A stretch of 64,000 nt of DNA, from contig CM048750.1 in NCBI GenBank assembly GCA_026315105.1, positions 170,838,549 through 170,902,548 on the forward strand. Direction: 5' to 3'. Source of the DNA: Locusta migratoria (lineage: Eukaryota > Arthropoda > Insecta > Orthoptera > Acrididae). Of this stretch, positions 45,539-56,670 are shown one piece after another (the first letter of the stretch is position 1; the number at the start of each line of letters is the position of its first letter). The position numbers and the translations under genes were made by a program. Below the pieces are notes generated by a model. That model did not search any database. It was not told the DNA's origin and saw nothing but the letters and a program-made list of their open reading frames with translations.

Positions 45539-45845
45539 TCACACACACGGCGGATTTTTCCGCCGCGGTCAATTGACCGTCGCCGTCCTTCCAACAGTAG
45601 TGCACTGGAGTAAATGGGAGCTTGCACACTAAGCGGGAAAAAAAGCGCGCGGTAGATCTGCCGTCGGCGGTAGCTGTGCGACCGCTGCCACTGGCGCCGC
45701 CGCTAGTTTCGCCGTCGCCGCCCAAGCAGTGGCGCACTCTACCGAATGCACGCTTACACACACGGCGGTTTTTCTACTGCCCATAGTCGTTTTGTTCAGT
45801 GCGAGTTGAGCCTTCTGAGTTGACACAGTTGTTAACTGGAGTTTT

Positions 45846-45970
45846 TCTCTCGTAAAAACACGAATAATCTCGATATCGATAACGAAATTTTAATTTCATT
45901 AATTCAAGAAAGGCCTGTTTTGTGGGATAAAACCCTCGACATATACAAGGACCGAGACGTTACCAGAAAT
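45846..45970 (+). pseudogene. MADF domain, N-terminal fragment
   Basis: One frame reads IDNEILISLIQERPVLWDKT, then LDIYKDRDVTRNA, the opening helix of MADF DNA-binding domains ('LI--V--RP-LWD---Y-DR---NAW'). It stops abruptly at about 45970, where the nested element begins. A C-terminal part with YENFAEYVDEEDRERSSS can be read near 47449-47500 in a different frame and may belong to the same protein. Confidence 0.72.
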
Positions 45971-45989
45971 GCACTGTGTACTCCATCAC

Positions 45990-47290
45990 CCCAACCAAGG
46001 CGGGCGCAGGATCCATTCCTCCCGCGGTCAGAAAAATAGGACTGAATCCTCCCGAGCCTGCAAGGGTGTGGGAAAGGACGGGACTGAATCCTCCCATAAC
46101 CTGTTTAAGCAGGTAGTTGGTGGCGGCCCGAGGCCAGAGTGTGTGGCCAGACCTTTATGAATGTTCCAGACAAGCAACGCTATCTAGCATATGTTCCAGT
46201 GTATGTTCCTACATTGTACAGAAAAGTAAGAGTGAGAATTAAGCCGCACTTAACTTTAGAGACAGAGTAAACGTACAGTAATATCACTTTGGTTCTTACA
46301 ATCTAAAGATTACGTGTTACTCGCAATTGATAAATCTGTGCAACATTTTCAGCAGTTGGTATGCAAGTTTATTTGATACAGCGTCGAGTTATAAACAGAC
46401 GACAAAGCAGGCTAATTTTTTTTTTTTTCCTAAGGAAGAAGAAATTTTGCTTTCAACGGGAGGGCGGGACATGAGTCTCATTGAACTGGCTTGACTTAAC
46501 GTGAATAGAAGCAAGTTATGACCGTCTGTAGTTTCTAATAAAACTTGCCTTAATAGGAAATCGGAAAATAGGAAATACTCCTGACACTTTCACGGATATT
46601 TTATGTATTATGAGCAATACTCTTAAATGTGGTGGTGGGGCATAGTAGGTAAGCAAACAGATTGCTATTATTGCGACTCGGGTTCGATTCCCACTAGAAG
46701 CTTAATTTCCTTCATTAAATTTCTTGCAATATTAAACTCTTAATTATAAAATTATAAAAAGATAATCTTTAAATTTGGAGGTAATAAGTAGAAAAAGGTA
46801 ACACGAGAAAAAAATTCCATTAATCAACGCCGAAACGTGGAAGAGATATAAGGAAGCACGAGGCCGTTATAAAGAAGTACAACGAAAACATTACGACAAT
46901 GGACGTATTTTTCACAAAAAATTGTTTGTTGCTAGTGGTACCTGGGTAAAAAACTTCCAACGTAAACATTCCATAAGACAACAACAACAACAACAACAAA
47001 AACTCACCAAATTCGTCAGCACGAATGATGTTGCAACTTTGGAAGAAACGGTAGGAGCAGTAGAGAACTTACGCATGGAAACGAGATATATAATGCCAAA
47101 CTTCAACCCTTGTTATGTTATCAACATTGACCATACCTGATGACAGTATGAATCAACGCTGAACACTGGTTGGTGGGGGTGGGGACTGGGGGCTAGTACC
47201 TTAAGGAGGTGCCATTGTGCTAGTCCTGTCCCCTGTTCGCCTACCTGCCGTTGGGAGGATTCCGTCCTGCGCCCACCAAGGCAAACTCAT
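45990..47290 (+). mobile_element. Nested DNA element inside the MADF transposon
   Basis: Inverted ends: 'aaggcgggcgcaggatccat' near 45999 and, in reverse complement, 'ccttggtgggcgcaggacgg' near 47287. The interior contains a coding remnant (46800-47140) that reads FQRKHSIRQQQQ, a polyglutamine of seven, then RYIMPNFNPCYVINIDHT, resembling the region before a DDE aspartate. It separates the two MADF pieces. Confidence 0.5.
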
Positions 47291-47617
47291 CCAACATTAC
47301 AAACTCTGGATTTGTATTCCTCACAACCTCGACATCTCCCGCTTTATGACCCACCATCTATTCCTTCAGTTTTAGCCCTAAGTGAGCTGCCAACTCCACT
47401 TTCCCAACCGATCAACGACAAACCGAAAAAAATCTACCGCAGCTGAACATTACGAAAATTTTGCTGAGTATGTTGACGAAGAAGACCGTGAAAGAAGTTC
47501 TTCAGTAAATTACAGAAATTCTTCCACTACAATTGACATCAATTTTTAATTGTTTATTATTGTGTATTATAGTGTATTTGTGTATGCAAAGGTCTGGAAA
47601 TATAGACACTTCGTATG

Positions 47618-47821
47618 GCCGCCGCGGTGGCCGAGGAGACTAAGGCGCTCCAGTCACGGTCTTCACGGTCACTACGGTCGGGGGTTCGAATCCCCCCTCG
47701 GGCATGGATATTTGTGCCGTCCTAGTTCGTAAGTAGTTCATAAGTAGTTTGTAAGTTTAGGGACTGATAACCCCGTAGTTAAGTCCCATAGACTATACAA
47801 ACATTTGATTTTTTTTTAAAC
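47618..47821 (+). repeat. tRNA-Leu-like SINE, family A copy 8
   Basis: A plus-strand copy with a 12-bp duplication acacttcgtatg at 47606-47617 and 47822-47833. Its core reads GGACTGATAACC, one base off the usual motif. Confidence 0.92.
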
Positions 47822-48389
47822 ACACTTCGTATGTTTTCATAGACGTGTATTAATAAATACTGTTATCTTTAAAATTAGTTTGAAAGTGATTATCCCACAC
47901 TTACCTCAGTGTTATTGCCAGCATTTCTACAGGCTGAATACAGTTCATCATTTTGGTATTTTTGCGCTGAATAGTATTTTTCAACCGCTCATGGAGTCCG
48001 TCAAAGGAAGTCGCCGACATTCTGAAGTAGTTGAAGAATTTCGTCTCATCCTGCCTCAACTCTTCAACAACGTGTAGAAAGCTCCAGCCTCCCGTCTTCT
48101 TTCAGTAATTAGATGAACCCAAATTAGTCGATTTTTTAATCTCCGTTTTATTCGTCGACGCAGTAACAATAAACGCAGAATTTGCTCTGTTCATTTCGAG
48201 CAACAATGTGTGCTTAAAAGCAATAAATAATTTCAATATCACAGCAAAACTAAAATGAACTGGTTTGACGATGAAAGTATACTGCTAATAACCAGCTGAC
48301 TCGTGCGACGGCGGCGGAGATTTTACCGCCGTGTGTGTAAACGCCAGCTTTCTGTGAGCGGCGGAAAATTCGCCGTGTGTGGCAGCGGC

Positions 48390-48780
48390 CTCTCGTTAAT
48401 TCTTTCCTCCATAGAGTGGATATTCGTGTCTACACGGTCGGAGAGGGCAGATATAGCTTCTGCATTGCCTGAAATTTTGGTCGCGTTTTCTGAGGTACCA
48501 TTCATTGCTAAAAAATGTTCAAATGTTTGTATAGTCTATGGGACTTAACTACGGGGTCATCAGTCCCTAAACTTACAAACTACTTATGAACTAACTAACA
48601 CTAAGGACGGCACAAATATCCATGCCCGAGGGGGGATTCGAACCCCCGACCGTAGTGGCCGTGCAGACCGTGACTGGAGCGCCTCAGTCCCCGCGGCCAC
48701 CACGGCCGTAATTCATTGCTACCTCATGCCGTTTCTGACCTAGAAGCACTATGTCGGTGCGCAATCCATCCATATTATTG
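48390..48780 (-). pseudogene. Gypsy Gag middle fragment, interrupted by a SINE
   Basis: The minus strand encodes helical Gag-like sequence (ISALSDRVDTNIHSMEERIN) at 48390-48505 and MDGLRTDIVLLGQKRHEV near 48780-48722. A SINE (48511-48710) lies between them. Confidence 0.68.
48511..48710 (-). repeat. tRNA-Leu-like SINE, family A copy 9
   Basis: A minus-strand copy with an 11-bp duplication attcattgcta at 48500-48510 and 48711-48721, inside the Gag gene. Confidence 0.93.
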
Positions 48781-48786
48781 TTAACT

Positions 48787-49690
48787 AGCTGAACCCCCAC
48801 TGCTTCGCATGCGTAGGCTGGTTGGTCTGCACCAGTTGTTTCCTTTTAATCCTGATGAAGAATCAATATCTTATGTTTCGCAGTTATAGCTTGAAATTTG
48901 AGTTAACAGCACCATTTTTTTTGAAAATCAATTTCTGCATCCCCTTATTAGTCTTAATTTCCAAAAATAACGAAACACGTGTCTTTTAAATTCGAACCCC
49001 GAATCCAAATCACAAAATCTGTAATTTTAACTTCAAAATTGCCTAAATAGCAACAGATTTTTGATAAACACCCTCTCTCCAATTTAACCCCCTTGATGAT
49101 TGAATTTCCAAAAATACCGAAACACGTATTTTTAAATTGTAACGAACAATACAAATACCATTTTTTTGTAGCTATAGCTTTAAAATTATCTTGACAACAA
49201 TGTGTTTTCGAAAAGAATGTTTGATCCCCTGTTTTACCCCCTTAGTTGTTGAAGTTCTAAAACTACCGTAACTCGTGTCTTTTTAATCCTGATCAAGAGC
49301 CCATATACTAAGTTTCGTAGGCATAGCTCGAAATTTGAGTTAACAGCAACATATTTTTGAAAATCAATTTTTTGCGTCACGTATTTTACCCTCTTATTTG
49401 TCGAATTTCCAAAAATGCCGAAACACGTGACTTTTAAATTCGAACCCTGAATTAAAATCCGAAATTTTGTAGTTCTAGCTTCAAAATTGCCTAAATAGCT
49501 ACGTGTTTTCAAAAAACGTTTCATCCCCTATTTCACCACCTTACGGACGGAATATCGAAAAATCGCTTCTTAAATGACGCCTTCAGAGTAAGATCAACAC
49601 CCTCCACAAATTTCAAATTTCTATCTTCAGTGGTTTGGGCTGGGCGATGATGAGTCAGTCAGTCAGTCAATCGGGATACTTCCTTTTATA
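48787..49690 (+). repeat. Dispersed 'cccgg'-type repeat, copy 4, inside Gag
   Basis: Starts 'agctgaacccccactgcttc' and ends 'gagtcagtcagtcagtcaat' with 'cttccttttatatataa'. It holds two diverged halves, with 'tgaatttccaaaaat' and 'aacacgtg' phrases repeated at about 49088 and 49395. Gag coding sequence lies on both sides, so it is an insertion. Confidence 0.6.
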
Positions 49691-50137
49691 TATAACCTGA
49701 ACGGTGTTACTTTGCGCCTCCCTGCACTGCGCAGAAACCTTGATAAGTTCGGCCTGGACTGAAGCATTTTGCGCTTCCATTATGGAACCTACCTCTGCTT
49801 TCATTTCTGCTTTTAATTCTATCATGAAAGCCATGAGATCGCTTAGTGTCGTATTAGAAACGCACACTGGTCTAGTAAGACTGGTTGAACCAGTTTGCGC
49901 AGTAGAAGAAACCGGCATATTTGTATGCGGTTCGCTTTGTTCGCCCCCGCCCTCACTTCCGGTCGCGTCCACGTTTAGACAAGTCGCGTTTTCAACGGGA
50001 AGGCGGCCGTCTGTACTCGCTACTTTTTCCCTTTCGGTCGAAAGATCTGACCTATACGACTTTTCACGGTCCTCACTTTGGTTTAATCGCCTAGAGCGAG
50101 TGGAAACGAACGAGGCAGAACTATTCTCCGTCATCAC
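49691..50137 (-). pseudogene. Gypsy Gag N-terminal part
   Basis: The minus-strand frame starts MMTENSSASFVSTRSRRLNQ and contains low-complexity Ser/Thr-rich sequence, then the helical LSDLMAFMIELKAEMKAEVG and SVQAELIKVSAQCREAQSN segments. It is broken by the repeat at 49690. Position upstream of all Pol domains, strand and helical content support Gag. There is no zinc knuckle in this part. Confidence 0.7.
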
Positions 50138-51425
50138 AAGTAATTTAGAACAACAAAAGTAACAAACACAAAATTAGCCTAACAAAAAACGCGTAACGAA
50201 ACACTAACTAAAACCTACACACGCAATGCACTGTGACTGTGCTCTTTTTATAAAAACAAATAAAATAACCCTTCCAAACTGACAAAAAAATTCTTACAAA
50301 CACACGAGTGCTGAAAACATAAAATGAAATAGATTAATGCGCGCTGCTAATATAACACATTCACCCACTGGGAGGGCAAATTTTTTTTAAAAATATTCCT
50401 GCACGCAATTAAAGCAAAAAAAAAAACTTTCATTAAACAGATGACCCGCTAGAAGAGCGAATCCTGACAGCGGTAAGTCAGATAAAAGTCGACCACTGTA
50501 CGTAACAAGAGCTTTGTTTTATCATTATAATTAGTAAATAAGGTCCATGTGAACTACTGGTTACTCCCTCCTACAAAGCCTTGTTCCCCAGCCCAAACTG
50601 AGAACAGACTCGTTTCAAATTACTTCAATAACAGGAAGTTAATACTACAGTGGTCAATATACATAGAAGCTCACACGTTATTATACACAGAGATTAATAA
50701 GCAAGCAACCGCAATTAAAGTTATCGTAGAAAGGTGGCTAAGAAAACATTTATGGCGCAACAGTAGTCGAAAGAAACATTGCATGTGAGCATGTTCTCAG
50801 CACCTGTGAAACAATATTAAATAAAAGAGGGAAGATCCTCTAAAACTACAATTTATAGGCAACTTACGGAATATTCTTAACTTAAACTTGTTTATTTAGA
50901 TAGAAAACAAGCAAAATGGGGGACCAGTTTTGTTAATACAATAAAATGCATCTCTTACATGGATTAATGCGGACGGTGCCCAGCCTAAATTATACATGAT
51001 TTAACGTTCATTCTCTCACACACACGCAATGCCACAGCGAAACTCCAAAAACAGCGTGCTGAGACGAGGCGGAAGCAGGCGCCGCTATCGTAGGCGAAAT
51101 TCAGCAAGTCGGAGGTAGCACAAAACACAATATACAAACACTTTGAAGCTGGCTCTGGTCTGTAGTGCCTGTTTGAGATGGTAAGGACGGCGCGAGCGAA
51201 CACGCTAACGGCGACACACGGCTACATTACATGAACGCACTCCACTGAAGATGAATTGGTTGCCAATCGGATTCATTATACAAAATCACGGTGGATTCTT
51301 AAGTTGCAGTCAGTTAGAAATCGATCTAGGTGCTGGTTTTATATGATAAGTAGCGTGAACTCAGGCGACTAGCTGCAAACCCCGGAAGTCGGAACGCGGA
51401 CCCACGTGGTTCCGAAAACCGATAA
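50138..51425. other. Probable Gypsy 5' leader; no gene seen
   Basis: About 1.3 kb upstream of Gag where a 5' LTR and leader would lie. Neither a tRNA primer-binding site nor an LTR match to 38.6-39.2 kb was recognised. Confidence 0.35.
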
Positions 51426-51427
51426 AA

Positions 51428-51825
51428 TTGAAGAAATTCAGTTTCCGAAAAATAAAGCAAATTAATTACTGCATGTAACCCATAGAAATGTTTAGAATTA
51501 TATAAGGAAGCGAATGAAATACCACTACGCGCGATAGGGGGACGATTGCAGAGACGTCTGAAGCCCAGTCTCAGAAAAACCACAAAAATGAAATAATAAC
51601 AAAGTCGGAAAAATAAAATAAGAATTATGGCATGCAACCCGTAGAAATGTTTAGAATTACATGAAGCGAAAGAAATGCAGCTACACGCGACAGGTAGCGA
51701 TTACAGAGACGGATGAAGTCCAGTCTCAGAAAACCCACAAAAGTGAAATAATTACAAAGTCGGAAAAATAAAAAAAGAATTACGGCATGCAAGCCATGGA
51801 AATGTTCAGAATTACATAAGGAACC
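51428..51825 (+). repeat. Minisatellite, ~160-bp unit, about 2.4 copies
   Basis: Units start near 51432, 51601 and 51756 with 'cggaaaaataaaataagaat' or variants. They continue 'gtagaaatgtttagaattac', 'gcgac', 'agagacggatgaagtccagt' and 'ctcagaaaacccacaaaagt'. Confidence 0.8.
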
Positions 51826-51984
51826 TATTGAAGGAGGTTGTACGAGACTCAGAGAGAATTACTGACACAGACAGAGTTCGTACTATAAGTCGGAGAAGAA
51901 ACAGCAACATTACTCTAGGCGGGGAGAGAAGATCGCGAAATATTAGTGGAAATCAGAAGGTACCCGCATATTTACTTGACTGAT

Positions 51985-52330
51985 GGGCATGCAACAAACA
52001 AGAGTGAAGCTGAAGGCTTTGTTCTATGAAACAACCACGTGGAACACATATCACACACGGAACGAAACGATGAGAAGAATTTTACATGCACTGTATAAAA
52101 TGAACATATCACCTATTAGAAAACGGGCCCCACAAAGCTGCTCTGTACGGTCGATGGGACCATCCACCATACTCCCCAGACTTGTCTTTGTGACTTTCAT
52201 TTGATTCCGAAGATGAAGGAATAACTCGATAGCATTCCCTTCAGAACTGTGCAGAGATTCGACAGGTGTAAACATGTAACGCTTTTGTATCGGTTGTGAA
52301 TAAATAGTTGCCACTATTTAAGTTCCAAAC
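51985..52330 (+). pseudogene. Mariner transposase fragment
   Basis: A short plus-strand remnant encodes DHPPYSPDLSL and, after a frameshift, CDFHLIPKMKE near 52155-52225. These match the block around the final catalytic aspartate of mariner transposases ('HPPYSPDLAPCDFFLFPKMKE'). Upstream remnants of the same gene are too decayed to name. Confidence 0.68.
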
Positions 52331-52700
52331 CTTGTATTTTTCTGGTATAAGACATAAAATCGCCTTCATAGATAGGAAGTACCTCTAGCATGCACTGCAC
52401 ATGTGCTTACGGAAGTACATAGATGTAATAATGTGAAGTAGCTTCTGAGCAATTACTAGTGCATTTTTAACAATCGTAAATGGCTTGATGAGAACCACCT
52501 TGACTGTGATTCATATAAGAACTGTGTGACGTAATACACACACATCTTTTCTCATAACTCCACAGGACTGCTCAATGCTTATGCACTAGGATGCGGGTCA
52601 CGTATGCGAGCGAGCACTGGTCGTTAGGCGTGAGTCAGCGTTATAAGCTATTGTCGACACTCAAGCAATCAGCACTCGCTGCCACAACAGAAGGCAGCCA
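52331..52700. other. No gene seen
   Basis: Unassigned sequence between the mariner remnant and a LINE. Confidence 0.35.
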
Positions 52701-53945
52701 GCATGCGATAAACAAATGCGCGAGGCAGCTGTCTTTATAGCACGCAAGAGTAACCACGTCGCACAGTGTGTAACCACGTCACTCACCGACGGACTATTCA
52801 CCGATCAAATATTAAATGCTCTGAATAACCGGACATCACCCATTGGTATTTTTTGTGATATTTCAAAGGCCTTTGATTGTGTAAATCATGGAATTCTGCT
52901 AGATAAGCTTAATCGTTATGGTTTGACTGGGGCTGTGCACAAATTATTTAATTCATACTTAACTGGAAGAATGCAGAAAGTTGAAATAAGTGGTTCATGT
53001 AATGTCAAAACATCAGTCGATTCCTCAAACTGGGGGACGGTAAGGGATGGGGTGCCACAGGGTTCGGTCTTAGGTCCTTTACTGTTCTTGATATGCATAA
53101 ATGACTTGGCATTCTACATAGATGAAGATGCAAAGTTAGTTCTTTTTGCTGATGATAGAAATATAGTAATCACATCCAAATAACAAGAACTAAGTGATGT
53201 AATCATAAATCATGTTGTTCACAAATTTATTAAGTAGTTCTCTGCAAACGGACTCTCATTAAATTTTGATAAAACAAAGTATATACAGTTCTGCACAGTA
53301 AATGGCACAACTCAAGTAATAAATATAGACTTTGAACAGAGGTCCGTAACTAAGGTAGACTTTCCAAAATTTTTAGGTGTGTGCATTGATGGAAGATTAA
53401 ACTGGAAGCCACACATAGACAGTCTGCTGAAACGTTTGAGTTCAAATACGTATGCTGTTAGGGTATTGCAAATTTTGGCGATAAGAATCTTAGTAATTTA
53501 GCCTGCTATGGCTATTTTTTGTATGGCATCATATTCTACGATAATTCATCACCGAGTAAAAAAGTATTCATTGCACAAAAGCGTGTAATTTGAATAATTA
53601 CTGGAGCCCACCCTCTATCATCCTGCAGACATCTATTTAAGGATTTAGGTATCCTCACAGTAACTTCACAGTATATATATTCACTTATGAAATTTATTGT
53701 TAATAATCCAACCCAGTTCAAAAGTAATAGCAGTGTGCATAGCTATAACACCAGGAGAAAGGATGATCTTCACTATGTAGGGCTAAATCTGAGTTGGCAT
53801 AGAAAGGGGTAAATTATGCTGTCAGAAAAGTCTTTGATCACCTACCAAGCAGCATCAGAAGCCTGACAGATAGGCAACTAGCATTTAAAAATAATTAAAG
53901 GAATTTCTGATTGACAACTCCTTCTAGTCATTGGAAGAGCTTTTA
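52700..53945 (+). mobile_element. CR1/Jockey-type LINE, 5'-truncated
   Basis: The reverse transcriptase (from 52716) and the C-terminal tail (to about 53900) are present on the plus strand. Its family matches the inverted copy at 24 kb. The protein ends near 'agctctttagataa', and a family C SINE follows directly. Confidence 0.86.
52716..53183 (+). pseudogene. LINE reverse transcriptase, partial
   Basis: The 155-codon frame shows QILNALNNRTSPIGIFCDIS, KAFDCVNHGILLDKLNRYGL, GVPQGSVLGPLLFLICINDL and the catalytic LFADD box near 53140-53155. A stop at 53181 ends it, and the C-terminal thumb follows in the same and shifted frames (KFLGVCIDGRLNWKPHIDSL). Confidence 0.88.
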
Positions 53946-53949
53946 GATA

Positions 53950-54268
53950 AAGTAAAGCAGTCATCAATCCGAAGATTGGTTTGAACACACCACAGTGTTT
54001 TACTAGGCATGGTCCTGTTTGGAGGTGGTATGCTGTTGCCTTCCTCCGACCTTCGAACTGACTTACCCAGCCAGTTATAGGGGGACCTACAGTTTAACGT
54101 GGGTTCCGAACCACGGTGCTACTCGGTATTTTTCACATGAGCAATACTGCCAGAGGTGAAAGAAGTGGAAAGTGACAGATAAAAATCCTAGGACCTGGCG
54201 GGGATCGAACCCGCGACCTTTGGATTTATAGTCTAGCACTCTACCACTGTGCAACCGAGGCGCATAGC
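53950..54268 (-). repeat. tRNA-derived SINE, family C copy 3
   Basis: The best-preserved family C copy, with the head at the right end (B box reverse complement of 'gggatcgaacccgcgacc') and the usual body. Confidence 0.86.
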
Positions 54269-54880
54269 TTTTAGATATAAATTAATAAATTCAAAAACAA
54301 AACAAAAATGTGTCATATAATATTTTGTGAAATGTAAGGTCTTTTACAGACACCCTTCATTAACCTGACACGTTCGACATCATTACGAAGTGTCGTGTTC
54401 ATCAGGCTTGATTCCATATCGGAATGATCTATGGAACATGTATTGATCTGATCTAATCTAATCTAGAAGGGTCGGGGCCTTCAGATGCCTCGAATAGCGC
54501 CTTTTCTCCCCTTCTTTTCTTTTTTTTTTTTTTTTTTTTCCTTTTGATAGCCTTCGGTTGTTTTTTTTTCTTTTTCCGCCACTGACTGCAACTTTCTGAC
54601 CGACATGTCTTATTTGTTAAACCACATAGTACTTTTAATGAAAAGGCGAAGGAATATACACTATGGTATCGTTAAGGGAATCTAAAGGGTTGTAATGTAC
54701 TCTTTTTGAAGAACTGTGATCAGACAACATGCTTTTCAATTACTTACGAATGTCTAAATCGTCTTTCTTTGAACTATTGTGTTAATTTCAGGAGATATTA
54801 CCGATAAATACTCAAAAAGGGGAAAGTGTCTCACCATAAAAAAAGAAATACTCACTTTTTAAAACAACGTGTGTACTACT
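54269..54880. other. LINE 3' remnant and T-rich tracts
   Basis: The first ~170 bases include 'gacatcattacgaagtgtcg' and 'tctaatctaatcta', typical of a LINE tail, so the LINE 3' end may continue beyond the SINE inserted in it. T-rich runs lie at 54521-54540. Confidence 0.45.
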
Positions 54881-55094
54881 TATTCATCAGAGCACGAAGG
54901 AATGTAGATTACCACCTATTCATCAGAGCACGAGGGAATATAGAGTGTGTATTTGGAACACTGGTAAAAAAAATTTTTTCCATCATCCATTGACTGTTGA
55001 CCTCCCTTTGTGTGAGGCCATAATTCGAGGTTGCTGTGTTCTACTTAACTTTGTCAGGGAACGTGATGGTTTCACAATTGAAGATACCTTGTAA
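54881..55094 (+). pseudogene. PIF/Harbinger transposase, C-terminal fragment
   Basis: One frame reads FIRARGNIECVFGTLVKK. After a frameshift the next frame reads HPLTVDLPLCEAIIRGCCVL and LNFVRERDGFTIEDTL, with a natural stop at 55092-55094. The R-R-x-x-E-x-x-F-G helix carries the last catalytic acid of Harbinger transposases, and the VLHNF-type block follows. A small duplication ('tattcatcagagcacga' twice, 54881 and 54915) precedes it. It lies 34 kb from the N-terminal fragment at 20.7 kb and is not from the same copy. Confidence 0.78.
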
Positions 55095-56285
55095 ACTATG
55101 TCGTTTGTTGTGTAACGTCCATCACCTTTTTTCGGAATGACTCAAACTGAGCCCTAATATATTCCTGAATCACGGAAATGTTTATTAGTTCTCAGTCTAT
55201 AACGAAATCATTCCACTGTAGGTGAAGTTGAACTTATCTTATATGCTGGCTGAAGTCCATTGCGTTGTGAGTTGTCTTCGGCATTCACTAAAGAAATTGA
55301 TTTTACAGGATCTTTTTGTAAAGTAAAAGCATCTTAGTTGATATGGAAACGATTTTATTTCCACTTAAACATTGCACAATCAAGAAATGCAGCAGCAAGC
55401 TAACAAAGCTGCTTACAGGTTTCTGGCCACTCACAAACTCTATCCACGACTCTATAACCGACTGACTGTGACTAAACAAACAATGGTTTCTCTCCAACAT
55501 CTTTCTGCTTAACAACGTAATAAAAATGATGACAAAGTTTTGTAATTCACTATTAAACAATATTCTTTTCCATTAAATATGCCAAAATACAGAAATTTAA
55601 ACATTACATTTAAGCTACGACTATTTATGTCAATGTATGTATTTGTTTCACGAAATTTGTATTTAAATGTAGTGCACAAATTTAACGTCATCCTTTTGAC
55701 TAGTGTTTACAGTCGTCAAATTATTTACATTATGAGTGTTTTCGAAATGCACACATATTTGTTTTGCCAATATTGTGTAGGCGTATTATTATTGTAACAT
55801 GGAATTTTAGTGAGTTTCAGTTTGCGGTCAAATTATTTATTAATACGGATTTGTATATGGTTGTCGTAGTTTTGTTAATTTCGAAGATAGTTTCTTAGTA
55901 CCAAACAGATTATTAGTTTTAGTGCATGAAAAATTATCAGTATTTAATTTAGGATCTAGTGATATATAAAACATGGTTTGTCCTAATTTATTTAAACAAA
56001 AGGTATATATGAAATCATGTTGTGCAATAGTTTATAACATGTAGCATTGTTGTTTTTATACAAATTAGTATCTATATAGGTTCAGCAATTTCCGAAACTA
56101 AGTGTAATGCATTTTTAGTGTTTGCAGCTATTATTTACGAAAGTATTAAGAACAGAAAATTACGTAAAAGGTCGGCCAAAGTTATATTTAAATCAATGTA
56201 CTATTTCTTAAAAGCATTTTACTAATAGTGTTAATAGAATTCCAAACAGAAGGCGAAAATGTGAGATATCACATGTCTGGTAATG
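55095..56285. other. No gene seen
   Basis: AT-rich sequence. Short frames on both strands lack domains. Confidence 0.35.
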
Positions 56286-56445
56286 AAGTTTTATTTTAAG
56301 CGTCAGATATTTCGTGTTTCAATGTTGGCAACTGATTTTTAGGAGTAAGCAACATAGCAGAAACGTTACAGTGACCACAAAGTTTTTCCCGGCGTAATAA
56401 CTGTTTGTAATCTTCTCGGGTCTGCAGCCGGATACTAAAGTCAAC

Positions 56446-56490
56446 TTGACACAATATTTCAGCGGCGCAACTGCGCGCCATCCTCAGGTG
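56446..56490 (-). ncRNA. Hammerhead ribozyme-like motif
   Basis: On the minus strand CTGAGGA is followed by a GGCGC/GCGCC stem with a 6-base loop, then CTGAAATATTGTGTC. This is the CUGANGA, stem II, GAAA, GUC order of the minimal hammerheads described in Penelope-like elements. The extra CT before GAAA departs from the usual core, so activity is doubtful. Confidence 0.5.
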
Positions 56491-56670
56491 AGCTTGCTGA
56501 TAGACAATCTCGCCGGAACTGAGTTACCAGTGCAATCGGCGGCTCCTTTATACATCGAGGAAGGCCCATAGCGCGTGCGCAAGAAGTAGCAGTGACTGCC
56601 CTCTGGCGCACAAGACGTACAGCGCTCCGGTGGTAGAGTCCGGCGAAATCGATAATCGATGATAAAATTA

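Larger units (their letters stand above)
45540..48400. mobile_element. DNA transposon with CpG-rich inverted ends and MADF remains, inserted in Gag
   Basis: The ends carry CACACACGGCGGATTTTTCC (45542) and the near-inverse 'ggaaaattcgccgtgtgtgg' ending near 48390, plus interior CGGCGG repeats. Gag sequence stops on both sides at ACGAGAG, a likely 7-bp duplication. The interior holds a MADF-like domain fragment, a nested element (about 45990-47290) and a family A SINE. MADF-type proteins accompany the transposase of some PIF/Harbinger elements, but a transposase was not found here. Confidence 0.65.
39266..50137 (-). mobile_element. Gypsy-type LTR retrotransposon, broken and multiply interrupted
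   Basis: Reading on the minus strand from 50137 down to 39266, the order is Gag, protease, reverse transcriptase, RNase H, integrase. That Gag-PR-RT-RH-IN order is the Ty3/Gypsy arrangement. At least four younger elements interrupt it: a 'cccgg' repeat (48790-49690), a SINE (48511-48710), a MITE with MADF remains (45540-48400), an insertion in the protease (about 44660-45165) and a DNA transposon in integrase (39541-41819). No envelope gene and no clear LTR pair were seen. Every domain carries stops or frameshifts, so it is inactive. Confidence 0.88.

Noticed and set aside
45598..45830. A reverse-strand GC-rich gene from overlapping frames
   Set aside because: The frames come from CGGCGG-type repeats at the transposon end.
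51428..51825. A CRISPR-like array
   Set aside because: The units are about 160 bp, diverged, without short spacers, and the genome is eukaryotic.
52700..53945. A host reverse-transcriptase-like gene
   Set aside because: 5' truncation, stops and a matching inverted copy at 24 kb show it is a LINE.
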